Assembly: GCA_000953735.1 (NCBI GenBank)
Contig: LN554852.1
Location: forward strand, 868,001 to 932,000
Length of the DNA stretch: 64,000 nucleotides
Source of the DNA: Moritella viscosa
GTDB taxonomy: Bacteria > Pseudomonadota > Gammaproteobacteria > Enterobacterales > Moritellaceae
Direction: 5' to 3'
Part shown: positions 46,075 to 54,955 of the stretch, piece by piece
Position numbering within the stretch: position 1 is the first letter of the stretch
How the letters are laid out: every line of letters begins with the position of its first letter
Made by a program: the position numbers and the translations under genes
Notes under the pieces: generated by a model
Told to the model about the DNA's origin: nothing
The model's database searches: none
Seen by the model: the letters and a program-made list of their open reading frames with translations, nothing else

Positions 46075-46504
46075 TTAGATATCCTTATTTTCGTTAACAT
46101 GACAATCGCCATTATTATAGTGTAACGTATTGAAATTAATAGGTTGTCACTATGTGTGTGATTGTTCGATTCTATTTTTTCGGTGGGGTATTATAGCACC
46201 ATAATATTGTTTATGTACTATAGCCTAATATATAAAATTTAGACTTGTTTAGTTTATTGTGGCTGATTACGATAATGTTTTGAACTGAGGTATGCCTAAT
46301 TAGTTGGTTACTATTATCTATAATTTTGTCTGATAGCTCGGAAAAGCATATATTGGTTCGCTTTTAGAAAATAAATATAGATGTGAATCTACAATTACCT
46401 GCGTAGATCTAAGGGGAAATGAAAGATTACTCAATTAGTAAATAAGTTGATCATTGGATGAATGTTCCTCCAAGGTGATGGAAGAACACTCAGTTAATTC
46501 AGTT
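46075..46504. other. Intergenic region with a decayed copy of the rhodanese 3' end
   Basis: 430 AT-rich bases with no intact gene. Near 46417-46448 the sequence closely resembles the end of the rhodanese gene and the bases after its stop: ATGAAAGATTACTCAATTAG followed by TAAATAAGTT, reading MKDYSISK-stop against MKNYPISK-stop. A following GATGAATGTT also matches. The rest shows nothing I can interpret. Confidence 0.6.
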
Positions 46505-47806
46505 TTAATTACTCATCATCATATCGGTAGGTTGTGAAATATTTAGACCTGAAATGATACCGTCGGGATCGTTATTTTCAATATTTTCAATAACCATCTC
46601 AATTTGGCTGAATGACGCTGAACGTCTTGTTCTTGTTGCTTTATTTTTACTTTTACGGTTTGCATAATCTTCAGCGGTCAATGGAATTGATTCGCTGGCA
46701 TCAACATTAAACTGACTCGCATCGACTGTAGTAAACTTACCGGCAATACTAGCACCGTGTTTTCTGCTTAAATTAGCAAGATTCCATTCAAACCAATATT
46801 TACTTTTTGATGATTGTACTGCACTAGGCCAATCCCATTCCCCATAACCATTAATATCCTGATGTAGGTATTGATCAACTAGCGCTTCTGGACCGCTTAG
46901 GTTTTTGGCATTCGCACCGCCAAATGTATAAGGGAAATTAGGTCTATTGGTTGGGTGGTCAATATGTGAATTACCACTCCATCTCAAGAAATTCTCATAG
47001 TTAATATCGTACAACATAAACACTTTAGAGTTATATGGAATATCAGCTTTTTGTTTAAATAAGGTGATTGTTACATAGCGCTTACTCCGTGGCTCCATTA
47101 TAGCTCTGTATTGGGCTGAGCCCGCTAGTGTTGTCGAATTGCCGTTGCTTTCATTCCAGCCTTGACTTGCTGAAAATTCGGCTTTTATTTCCGAGCTAGC
47201 ACCGCCAATACCCGGTATGCCAACTTCATATTTATTCGTTACACCAATCGTTTGTGAAAATGAAAAGTTATCTGTTTTTGACCAGCTGCTTTGCTGGTTA
47301 TAATTTAATGAGGCAACGGCTGTATCTTCGAGATCTCCCCAATTGTAGTAAACATGAGTCTCTGTGTATAAAACTTCACGATCATATACTTGTGGTTCAC
47401 CTAAGGTTAGATCTTTCGGGTTAGTCACAAAACGAATGTTGTTTAGTTTTACCTTTAAACGTTCACTGGCACGGTAACCGTCAGCATAAGGATCACTAGC
47501 GTTGTAACGGGCATTAAGGCTGTATTCATTTTCTGATTCTCTTCTTATTGCGATATCTTCACCAACATACCGTGATTGAGTTCCTCCGGCCCAAGCATAG
47601 CCGAGGTGATGACCTAGATAAAATAAAGAGTTAACAAACGAGGAATCTGTAATTATATTATTTTTCAGGGAATCTAAATCCGGTGAAGCATGCTCTACCA
47701 TAGATAGGTTTGGTATGGTGTTTGGAATTGCGGCGGCTACAGAACCTGTTGTTAATACAGAGATGCACGCTAGAGTTATGATATTTAAATGAGAGATTAT
47801 TTTCAT
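46505..47806 (-). CDS. Aerolysin-family pore-forming toxin lacking N-terminal lobe
   Basis: A 433-residue secreted protein (signal peptide about 1-25). It matches aerolysin in many places: LGHHLGYAWAGGTQSRYVGE, WSKTDNFSFSQTIGVTNKYE, SASQGWNESNGNSTTL, and NFLRWSGNSHIDHPTNRPNF. Near the C-terminus is a basic site TRTRRSAS, equivalent to the protease activation site, leaving a 38-residue propeptide. Lobe 1 of aerolysin, the small N-terminal receptor-binding domain, is missing; the mature protein begins at the equivalent of domain 2, as in Clostridium septicum alpha-toxin. It should be exported, cleaved and form heptameric beta-barrel pores. A shared 13-bp motif lies upstream at 47913. Confidence 0.88.
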   Translation of the reverse strand: MKIISHLNIITLACISVLTTGSVAAAIPNTIPNLSMVEHASPDLDSLKNNIITDSSFVNSLFYLGHHLGYAWAGGTQSRYVGEDIAIRRESENEYSLNARYNASDPYADGYRASERLKVKLNNIRFVTNPKDLTLGEPQVYDREVLYTETHVYYNWGDLEDTAVASLNYNQQSSWSKTDNFSFSQTIGVTNKYEVGIPGIGGASSEIKAEFSASQGWNESNGNSTTLAGSAQYRAIMEPRSKRYVTITLFKQKADIPYNSKVFMLYDINYENFLRWSGNSHIDHPTNRPNFPYTFGGANAKNLSGPEALVDQYLHQDINGYGEWDWPSAVQSSKSKYWFEWNLANLSRKHGASIAGKFTTVDASQFNVDASESIPLTAEDYANRKSKNKATRTRRSASFSQIEMVIENIENNDPDGIISGLNISQPTDMMMSN

Positions 47807-48231
47807 TGGTATCCCTTAGGCAGTTGTTTAAGTTGGATATATTGTCAATCGCCCAGTTATTATTCTGGGTTCAGGTGCACGTTATGATTTCGTATTATGC
47901 CAGTCAACATAAATAGTTATCATTTGTGTTACCGTTAACGTTATATTATTCAGCGTATATCAAAACTGTGATGCACAAACATTAAACTACCTCTGGTTGG
48001 TTATTGCTCTGCCTCTGGTTGATTATTGAGCTAAGGAAGATTGTTGGACTACGAACTCTATATCACTAAATCTATCCTGCTTAGTGCCATTTTTCGCTAT
48101 TTAAATGTTTACTACAATGTAAAGGCGGGCATTTATATTGATTCGTGGTTTAGCTAAATTATGAGCTTGTTCTATATTAAGGTAGCTGTCATGATTAAGA
48201 TTCATTTTAAACATAAGTAAGGATGATATTG
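47807..48231. other. Intergenic region between the aerolysin and EamA genes
   Basis: About 425 bases without a supported gene. It contains the shared ATAGTTATCATTT motif at 47913-47925, probably in the aerolysin promoter. There is also a locally repeated CTCTGGTTG(G/A)TTATTG sequence at about 47990-48028. Nothing else is recognisable. Confidence 0.5.
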
Positions 48232-48294
48232 ATGACAGCTTATTCTTGTACTTACTTTGTTGTTCGATTATGGCTGCTCTGGAGACCAGAGTAG
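48232..48294 (+). CDS. Possible 20-residue leader peptide upstream of the EamA transporter
   Basis: The frame reads MTAYSCTYFVVRLWLLWRPE then TAG, with AAGGA about 10 bases upstream of the ATG. It has two Trp and three Leu codons in a short row, and its last codons overlap a strong hairpin (48273-48298). This is the layout of an attenuation or ribosome-arrest leader, 95 bases ahead of a transporter gene. It is a hypothesis based only on layout. Confidence 0.35.
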   Translation: MTAYSCTYFVVRLWLLWRPE

Positions 48295-48311
48295 CAGCTA
48301 ACTAATTTTTG
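48273..48311 (+). promoter_or_regulatory. Hairpin overlapping the leader peptide, possible attenuator
   Basis: GCTGC-TCTGG pairs with CCAGA-GTA-GCAGC (a 10-bp stem with a three-base bulge and an AGA loop). A TTTTT run comes 8 bases later, downstream of the putative leader and upstream of the EamA gene. This resembles an imperfect terminator/attenuator. Confidence 0.4.
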
Positions 48312-48389
48312 GCGAGGCTACGGGATCTGTAGTCAGCTATCTGTTTTATTCTACTTATTCCTAGCCTTCATTTTTATCTTGGAGGGGTC

Positions 48390-49364
48390 ATGGAACAGAC
48401 TACTATCAGCAGTAATAGCACCAGTACTACCAATCACACAAAGCAACACAATACTCGTTTAGTTTTACGTAATAAGCTATCAGCACATAAAATGGGTTTA
48501 TTATGCGCATTTTTTGCTACCTGCTTGTTTTCGACCAAAGGAATTTTCATTAAACTTGCTTATCAATATGGGGTTGATAGCATTACGTTAATGACGTATC
48601 GCATGCTAATGTCGCTGCCTTTTTATATCGCAGTATTTGTGTGGATGATAAGAAAAACACCATCGTTATCATCTCCTATAAAAGTACAGTTTATTCCGGT
48701 GATGGGTATTGGTCTTTTGGGTTATTACTTGTCGAGTTATTTTGATCTTCAAGGGCTTAACTATATTAGCTCACAGCTAGAGCGATTAGTGTTATTTACC
48801 TATCCTACGGTTGTCGTGATCCTCAGTTGGTTAGTGTTGGGGAACCGGATTAACCGACAAGTTATAGGTGCGCTTATCTTAGCCTATGCAGGGGTTTTTG
48901 TACTGTTTTATCATGACTTAGGTAAACAGGGTGAGGGGGTGATAACGGGCTCGTTATTAGTACTAACGGCTTGTTTTACTTTCGCTTGTTATTTACTACT
49001 GAGTAAAGCCAAGATCCAGCAGTTAGGCAGTTTAGTTTTTACGTGTATCGCTATGTTTGGTGCGAGTTTCATGATCTTTGTTCATTTTTCGGTGGTGCAT
49101 GATATTAAAGATCTTAGTATCCCTCTGCCGGTATTTTGGATTTCACTGTGGTTAGCGATTGGCTGTACCGTGATCCCTTCATTTTTGATGAGTGAGGGCA
49201 TTGCGAGAGTTGGGCCTGAGCAAGCATCGATTGTGGGGGGCAGTGGCCCTGTGTTAACTGCATTGATGGCCGTATTTCTGTTAGGGGAAAGTTTCACCCT
49301 TTATCATTTTTTAGGTATGTTTATGGTAATTGTTGCTATTGTTTGGTTAAGTGTTAGAAGATAG
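48390..49364 (+). CDS. EamA/DMT-family transporter
   Basis: The 324-residue protein has a hydrophilic N-terminal extension of about 30 residues (Ser/Thr/Asn-rich) and then ten membrane helices as two EamA repeats (FATCLFSTKGIFIKLAYQYG in the first, GPVLTALMAVFLLGESFTLY in the second). Members export amino acids or other metabolites; the substrate here cannot be told. A GGAGGGG ribosome site precedes the ATG. The upstream hairpin and leader frame suggest regulation by attenuation. Confidence 0.85.
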   Translation: MEQTTISSNSTSTTNHTKQHNTRLVLRNKLSAHKMGLLCAFFATCLFSTKGIFIKLAYQYGVDSITLMTYRMLMSLPFYIAVFVWMIRKTPSLSSPIKVQFIPVMGIGLLGYYLSSYFDLQGLNYISSQLERLVLFTYPTVVVILSWLVLGNRINRQVIGALILAYAGVFVLFYHDLGKQGEGVITGSLLVLTACFTFACYLLLSKAKIQQLGSLVFTCIAMFGASFMIFVHFSVVHDIKDLSIPLPVFWISLWLAIGCTVIPSFLMSEGIARVGPEQASIVGGSGPVLTALMAVFLLGESFTLYHFLGMFMVIVAIVWLSVRR

Positions 49365-49420
49365 CCGCCTATCTCAATGTCAGTTGGACATTTACGTCGT
49401 AGTTATCTGCAGAGGGTTGT

Positions 49421-50092
49421 ATGGTTAAGGTTAAAGTTTGGGACGGATTTATTCGTGGCTATCACTGGTTACAAGTGAGTTTGCTATTTGCATTGTGGTA
49501 CTGCGCTGATAACGGCGAAATGGAATGGCACTTTTTGTTTGGCTATGCACTACTGGGGCTTTGGATAACGCGTTTTATTTGGGGCTTTATTGGTAGTGAT
49601 ACTGCAAAGTTTCGCTATTTTCTAAAAAGCCCAAAAGCATTAATCGATTATCTTAGTGATAAGAATAAATTTGATCGAGTTAAATTTGGTCATAATCCTG
49701 CTGGCGCATGCATGGTTATACTATTTTTAGGCTTAATAATAACCCAGCTATTTACCGGACTCAGTGCCAGTGATGATATTTTGTCAGAAGGTCCCTTAGC
49801 GCAATATTTTGCAGCGGATACTGTTAGCTTTATGACATGGTTACATAGCGTGAATTTTGATGTATTACTTTGGGCAATAGGCTTACATGTCGTTGCTATC
49901 GTCGCTTATAAACTCAAAAAACAGCCATTAGTGAAAACGATGATAACAGGCGTAGCAGAGTATAAATTAGTGAATTCGATTGTACAGCCAAAAATGATGA
50001 ATGGTTTATTGGCTTGGGTTATCTACGTATGTATTGCTGGTGCCATTTGGTGGCAATGGGGACATGAAAATTTAGGTTACTTACTTTATTGA
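49421..50092 (+). CDS. Cytochrome b561-type membrane protein
   Basis: The 223-residue protein has four membrane helices and the b-type heme pattern of the bacterial cytochrome b561 / Ni-Fe hydrogenase b-subunit family. It starts VWDGFIRGYHWLQVSLLF with a histidine in helix 1 and has further histidines in helix 2 and near LHSVNFDVLLWAIGLHVVA. It should pass electrons between the quinone pool and a partner. No c-type cytochrome partner is adjacent. Confidence 0.82.
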   Translation: MVKVKVWDGFIRGYHWLQVSLLFALWYCADNGEMEWHFLFGYALLGLWITRFIWGFIGSDTAKFRYFLKSPKALIDYLSDKNKFDRVKFGHNPAGACMVILFLGLIITQLFTGLSASDDILSEGPLAQYFAADTVSFMTWLHSVNFDVLLWAIGLHVVAIVAYKLKKQPLVKTMITGVAEYKLVNSIVQPKMMNGLLAWVIYVCIAGAIWWQWGHENLGYLLY

Positions 50093-50344
50093 TTGCAAGA
50101 AAAGATAGTTAGGACGTTAATATTAGTCACTATACTTGCGAATTAATATATATAAACCTTATAAAGATAAATCATAAAATGGATTTTGCAGGCATTAAGG
50201 TAAAATTTTTAGTTTTAATGTCTTAATCTTTTAAGTGTGTAACAGTATTGCACTCACTATCACCTCTATACTCACTCTCATGCATAGCATTTAAATCTTG
50301 TATGTTGATGTTAAATCAGCTTTATTTTCATGGAGTAGAAATAA
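50093..50344. other. Gap upstream of the NADAR-RibA fusion gene
   Basis: About 250 AT-rich bases with no gene. I looked for an FMN riboswitch ahead of this ribA-type gene and did not see its conserved blocks. Confidence 0.5.
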
Positions 50345-51397
50345 ATGATAGATGAAATACAATTTTACGAACCCAACGAAGATTTCGGTTTTCTCTCGAA
50401 TTTTGCGTTAGCCCCCATCAAGGCTGCCGGGGTTAAATGGCCAAGTAGCGAACATTATTATCAAGCGCAAAAATTCAATGATCTTGAATTACAAAATTTA
50501 ATTCGTCAAGCATCGACACCTGATAAAGCCTTTAGTTTAAGCCGAGAGTATGCGCAATTTGTAAAATCAGATTGGATGGCTGTACGTGACAGTGTCATGC
50601 GTGATGTCGTGATGAAAAAATTTAGTCAGAATCCATTTTATGCCTATCAACTTGTGGCAACGGGTGAGCAAGTATTAACAGAGCATTCGCATAAAGACAC
50701 TTATTGGGGGGACGGTGGTGATGGTTGCGGACGCAATGAACTTGGTCGGATATTAATGGATGTACGTTGTGATTTAGCTCAGCAAGCACCTTATAATTTG
50801 ATCACTTATGTTGATAGTGCAAAGTTGCCGACTAAATTCGGTACATTTCAAATGAATGGCTTTATTGAAAACGCGACAGGTAAAGAGCACTTAGCTTTAG
50901 TTTATGGTGAGCTTGATCCAAGTGAGCCTGTATTAATTCGTTTACATTCGGAATGTTTGACTGGTGACGCCTTATTCAGTGCGCGTTGTGATTGTGGCTT
51001 TCAGTTAGCAAAAGCAATGCAAAATATTGTTGCTAAAGGGAGTGGTGTGATCTTGTATTTACGCCAAGAGGGGCGTGGCATCGGTTTGTTAAATAAAATT
51101 AGAGCTTACCACCTACAAGATAATGGCGCAGATACAGTTGAAGCAAATGAACGTCTAGGGTTTGCGGCTGATATGCGAGATTATACTTTTTGCCAAGGAA
51201 TGTTAGGCCACTTGAATATAAATGCAGTTAATTTAATGACCAATAATCCGCGTAAGGTAAATGCGTTAATGAAAGCGGGGATCAATATTGCGGAACGCGT
51301 GCCGTTACAAGAAGGTCATAACCTGCATAATGCAGGTTACCTTAAAACTAAAGCTGACAAGCTAGGACATATGTTTGAATCTAGTTATGTTGATTAA
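50345..51397 (+). CDS. ribA: NADAR (YbiA-like) domain fused to GTP cyclohydrolase II (RibA)
   Basis: A 350-residue two-domain enzyme. Residues about 1-145 are a NADAR/YbiA domain ([51 protein letters not shown]). Proteins of this family act as N-glycosidases that remove reactive early riboflavin intermediates. Residues about 150-345 are GTP cyclohydrolase II, with zinc-binding Cys204, Cys215 and Cys217 and the motif [20 protein letters not shown], which makes the first riboflavin intermediate from GTP. The fusion therefore joins production and clean-up of the same unstable compounds. It is likely a second, dedicated RibA beside a housekeeping copy elsewhere (inference). Confidence 0.92.
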   Translation: MIDEIQFYEPNEDFGFLSNFALAPIKAAGVKWPSSEHYYQAQKFNDLELQNLIRQASTPDKAFSLSREYAQFVKSDWMAVRDSVMRDVVMKKFSQNPFYAYQLVATGEQVLTEHSHKDTYWGDGGDGCGRNELGRILMDVRCDLAQQAPYNLITYVDSAKLPTKFGTFQMNGFIENATGKEHLALVYGELDPSEPVLIRLHSECLTGDALFSARCDCGFQLAKAMQNIVAKGSGVILYLRQEGRGIGLLNKIRAYHLQDNGADTVEANERLGFAADMRDYTFCQGMLGHLNINAVNLMTNNPRKVNALMKAGINIAERVPLQEGHNLHNAGYLKTKADKLGHMFESSYVD

Positions 51398-51481
51398 ATT
51401 TGATGCACCTTAATAGATTTTAAAAGGGGTAATACATACACCGATAACTAAGTTAGCGACTTATTTACCGGTGTAATAGTG

Positions 51482-52237
51482 TCAGATATAGCGATTAATT
51501 ATTTCTGTTAGTGAACCTGAATCAGACATGTCGGATAATTTCTGGTTAATAAATGTTTGGATGTCTTTATCCATCTTTGGATCGAGCGCTAAGTAAATAG
51601 GGTAGCTTGGGATTAATGCTGAAAAGTCTTGTAACTTATATTGTTTTAGATCTCGACCTTGTATTTTTAAGTTGTATTTAATACGAGAGGTCATTTCCAC
51701 AAACACTGCGTCTTGCGGCATTTTTTCTAAGACACGAAAGGCTGCAGCATAGTCTTTTACTCTTAATTCTGTCATTTGACCGCTATCAATTAAGGGTTGT
51801 AAGTTTGGATAATCAAAGCCATACAGTAATACAAAGACTTTATCGTTTATGTCTTTCAGATTATTGTAAAAAAAGTCAGATTTAGCGTTGGTTAAGATAC
51901 TATGGCGTACCGTATAAATCGGTATATCAGATAAGTTTGCAGCTTGTACTTCTCCCCAATTAGGGCTGCCATAAGTTATCCAGTTTCTCTCTCTCCCGGC
52001 TTTTAATTCTGAAATCATACGGTTGAATGGATAAGTATGATAATTGACGATATAATTATCAACAAATATACGTGAGATGATGTCTGAAACTATGCCTGAA
52101 TGTTTTCCACTACTTGTTGTTATTTGAAAAGGCATTGCTTGTTTAGCAATGACATAGTAATTAATAGATTTTGCATTCGTAGCAAAACTAGCGATACAAA
52201 TCTGTAGAGTTAACATTATTGAAATAAACAGTTTCAT
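51482..52237 (-). CDS. Periplasmic solute-binding protein (SBP_bac_3-like)
   Basis: A 251-residue exported protein (signal peptide about 1-23, ending ATNAKS). It has the two-lobed family-3 solute-binding pattern, with YYVIAKQAMPFQITTSSGKH, DIISRIFVDNYIVNYHTYPFNRMI and a C-terminal helix LSDMSDSGSLTEIINRYI. No permease or ATPase genes are adjacent. It is divergent from a hybrid sensor kinase with 68 bases between, so it could sense a ligand for that kinase rather than import it (inference). Confidence 0.8.
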   Translation of the reverse strand: MKLFISIMLTLQICIASFATNAKSINYYVIAKQAMPFQITTSSGKHSGIVSDIISRIFVDNYIVNYHTYPFNRMISELKAGRERNWITYGSPNWGEVQAANLSDIPIYTVRHSILTNAKSDFFYNNLKDINDKVFVLLYGFDYPNLQPLIDSGQMTELRVKDYAAAFRVLEKMPQDAVFVEMTSRIKYNLKIQGRDLKQYKLQDFSALIPSYPIYLALDPKMDKDIQTFINQKLSDMSDSGSLTEIINRYI

Positions 52238-52305
52238 TTTTACTTCCTTATCGTAGTAATTCCGTAGTAGTGTCTATCATTAGATTAGTTGATTAGCAAT
52301 AGGAT

Positions 52306-54624
52306 GTGAGTTTGGGGATGAATAAAGCGACGCTGCATAAGAAAAAAATAGGTATCGCGAGGCAATTACTCGTATCAATTATACTTATCAGTTCTTTTTT
52401 TACATTACTCATTACAGGCTTGAATGTCTACCTTGATTATAAAGAAGATATATCAGGTATTGAGGTTCAGCTTGAGCAAGTAAGGCAAAGTAATTTGTCC
52501 AGCTTAACGGCGAGCTTGTGGGTTGAAGATCGAGACCAATTAAAATTACAGGCAGAAGGGATAATGAAACTACCTAACGTTCATTACCTCGAAATTAAAG
52601 ATGATAGCGGTACAATCCTTAAACTAGGAACGCCATTATCGGAATATGAATATCAAGTGTCTTGGCCAATGCTACAAGATTTTGGCAGTAAGACGTTTGA
52701 TCTCGCCACTCTCAAGGTTCAGGCCAACCTCTATCCTATCTATAAGGGATTGTGGGATAAATTTATTTTCTTGTTGTTGTCTCAGGCGGTACAAACCTCC
52801 ATTGTGGCATTATTTATTATTTTTGTTGTGTATAAAATAGTGATAAGACCGTTAACCGAAATGTCGGATGCCGTGAATAAGTTTGATAGTGATCAGCTAT
52901 TACAACCACTTGAATTAATGCCTCGTCCATTTGATGACGAGATCACTAATTTAACGGCAAGTTATAATGCTTCAATTATGCGCATTCGTCATAACTATCA
53001 TGAGCTGGAAGTTGCTAAGCATCAAGCTGAAGATGCTAACTTAAAGAAAAGTGAGTTTTTAGCAAATATGAGCCATGAGATCCGGACACCAATGAACGGT
53101 GTGATTGGTACGGCATCCTTATTACAAGACATGCCAATGGATAGTGAGCAGAAAGAGTTTGTTGATATGCTTTACTCTTCTTCGATTACACTACTGGATT
53201 TAATTAACGATATTCTCGATTTCTCTAAAATTGAATCTGGGCAACTTGTATTGGCAAAAAATCCGCTGAATTTATTTGAGTTATGTAAAGAGATTGAAGC
53301 TAATTTTTCAATTGTCGCGGGACAAAAACAGATTGTTTTAGTTTGTCATATTGATGAGCAAGTACCGGACATGGTGCTTGGTGATATCACGCAATTACGC
53401 CAAGTATTAAATAATCTTTTATCTAATGCGATCAAATTTACCTCTGTGGGTCACGTGCATCTCAATATTAAGTTAATGGAGCGTGAAGATAATAGTGCAG
53501 GGATCATGTTTCAAATTATTGATACTGGTATTGGTATTGCTGCGGAAAACCAACAAAAAATATTTGAGAAATTTCAACAAGCAGATGGTAGCACTACACG
53601 TAATTATGGTGGTACAGGATTAGGCTTAGCTATCTGCCGTAGTATTGTTCAGTTAATGGATAGTGACATTATTGTTTATAGTAAGCCGGGTGAAGGCAGT
53701 CGATTTGAATTTACCGTTGAATTTGAATCTATTGATGAACTTTTACACGGAACGGATACAGAACAAAGCCTTGCGGGGCTGTCAATATTACTTGTCGATG
53801 ACAGTATGCTAAATATGCGTATTACTTCTGCACAATTGAAAAATTTTGGCGCTACATCAATGTCTTGCAATGACCCATGTTTGGCCAAACAAATTGTGCT
53901 TGATGCCTTAGATAAAGGAAAGCCATTTGATTTGGTTATTATTGATAAAATCATGCCCAATTTGGATGGTTTTACAGTAGCAAAACAATTACAAGATGAA
54001 TTTGCTGAATTAACACCTCGCTTAATGCTGATGTCTGCAGAAGCACAGATCGGTGATGATGTGTTAGCTAAACAACTTGGTATTAAAGCTTTTTTAAGTC
54101 GTCCTTATAAAGCTGATACATTAAAAAATGTGGTCCTTAAAACCATGCTTAATGAGGACGCAGAACAAACTGAAAAGGTTGTAGATCAAACGGCCGCCAG
54201 CGATGTAATGAAAGTGCTCCTAGTTGAAGATACATTTATCAATCAGAAAGTGACTAAGATGATGTTACAAAATCTCGGTATCGCGGTGACGATTGCCGAT
54301 AATGGCCAAATAGCGGTTGATTTATGTAAAGAGCAAACATTTAATTTAATATTGATGGATTGCCAGATGCCTGTCCTTGATGGTTTTGAGGCAACCAAGA
54401 TTATTCGAGAAAGAGAAACCCTTGATCAGCACACACCTATCGTGGCGTTAACCGCGAATGTATTACAAACAGAAAAAGATAAATGTTTTATTGCTGGAAT
54501 GGATGATTTCATAGCGAAACCAGTGAGTAAGCAAGTATTAACGTTAATGTTACAAAAACATTTGTCGCCTTGGTTAGCAAGTGCGCCGCGGAGACAACTC
54601 GCTACTAACATAGATAAAGTATAA
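52306..54624 (+). CDS. Hybrid sensor histidine kinase with two receiver domains
   Basis: About 770 residues. There is a membrane helix at about 17-40, a periplasmic sensor part to about 155, a second helix at about 157-178, and HAMP. HisKA follows ([15 protein letters not shown], His257 from the GTG start), then HATPase_c ([26 protein letters not shown]) and two receivers (LLVDDS...[11 protein letters not shown] at about 490-610; LLVEDT...[11 protein letters not shown] at about 640-755). It ends without an Hpt domain, so a separate phosphotransfer protein is needed. The start may be GTG 52306 or ATG 52318; I cannot decide from the ribosome site. The phosphorelay target is unknown. Confidence 0.92.
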   Translation: MSLGMNKATLHKKKIGIARQLLVSIILISSFFTLLITGLNVYLDYKEDISGIEVQLEQVRQSNLSSLTASLWVEDRDQLKLQAEGIMKLPNVHYLEIKDDSGTILKLGTPLSEYEYQVSWPMLQDFGSKTFDLATLKVQANLYPIYKGLWDKFIFLLLSQAVQTSIVALFIIFVVYKIVIRPLTEMSDAVNKFDSDQLLQPLELMPRPFDDEITNLTASYNASIMRIRHNYHELEVAKHQAEDANLKKSEFLANMSHEIRTPMNGVIGTASLLQDMPMDSEQKEFVDMLYSSSITLLDLINDILDFSKIESGQLVLAKNPLNLFELCKEIEANFSIVAGQKQIVLVCHIDEQVPDMVLGDITQLRQVLNNLLSNAIKFTSVGHVHLNIKLMEREDNSAGIMFQIIDTGIGIAAENQQKIFEKFQQADGSTTRNYGGTGLGLAICRSIVQLMDSDIIVYSKPGEGSRFEFTVEFESIDELLHGTDTEQSLAGLSILLVDDSMLNMRITSAQLKNFGATSMSCNDPCLAKQIVLDALDKGKPFDLVIIDKIMPNLDGFTVAKQLQDEFAELTPRLMLMSAEAQIGDDVLAKQLGIKAFLSRPYKADTLKNVVLKTMLNEDAEQTEKVVDQTAASDVMKVLLVEDTFINQKVTKMMLQNLGIAVTIADNGQIAVDLCKEQTFNLILMDCQMPVLDGFEATKIIRERETLDQHTPIVALTANVLQTEKDKCFIAGMDDFIAKPVSKQVLTLMLQKHLSPWLASAPRRQLATNIDKV

Positions 54625-54663
54625 TAATTGGTTTTTGGTGTGAACTGATATTCTAAAATAAAG

Positions 54664-54700
54664 AAAGGCGAACAAATACATTTGTTTGCCTTTTTATTTT
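54664..54700 (+). terminator. Terminator after the hybrid kinase gene
   Basis: A 14-bp stem AAAGGCGAACAAAT / ATTTGTTTGCCTTT with one G-T pair, a two-base loop and a T-rich tail. Confidence 0.9.
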
Positions 54701-54955
54701 ATTCGTTTTAATCGATGTGCTGCGGTGGGAATAATTAGCGATGTAAGTCCGGCTAACTCTAGTGTTTTTCTCTAAAATATATTACTTCTTTATTTATTAT
54801 TGTTAAGATCATTATTCAATAACCTACTGCTATGCACTTGATAGTGACCCATTTTCAGGCATGGGGAAATGTGATGCATTACATTATTTATCAAAATATT
54901 ATGTGTTAAATTAATTACCTTACCTCGACAGTATTTAGTAGCTAAGGAAAGCATA
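54701..54955. other. Intergenic region before the ABC_sub_bind gene
   Basis: About 255 AT-rich bases after the terminator. They presumably hold the promoter of the next gene, but I cannot single out a site with confidence. No gene is seen. Confidence 0.4.

Noticed and set aside
46141-46260. Possible promoter or mobile-element end in the gap upstream of the GGDEF gene
   Set aside because: No inverted repeats with target duplications and no transposase remnants were found.
50093-50344. FMN riboswitch before the NADAR-RibA gene
   Set aside because: None of the conserved riboswitch blocks were visible.
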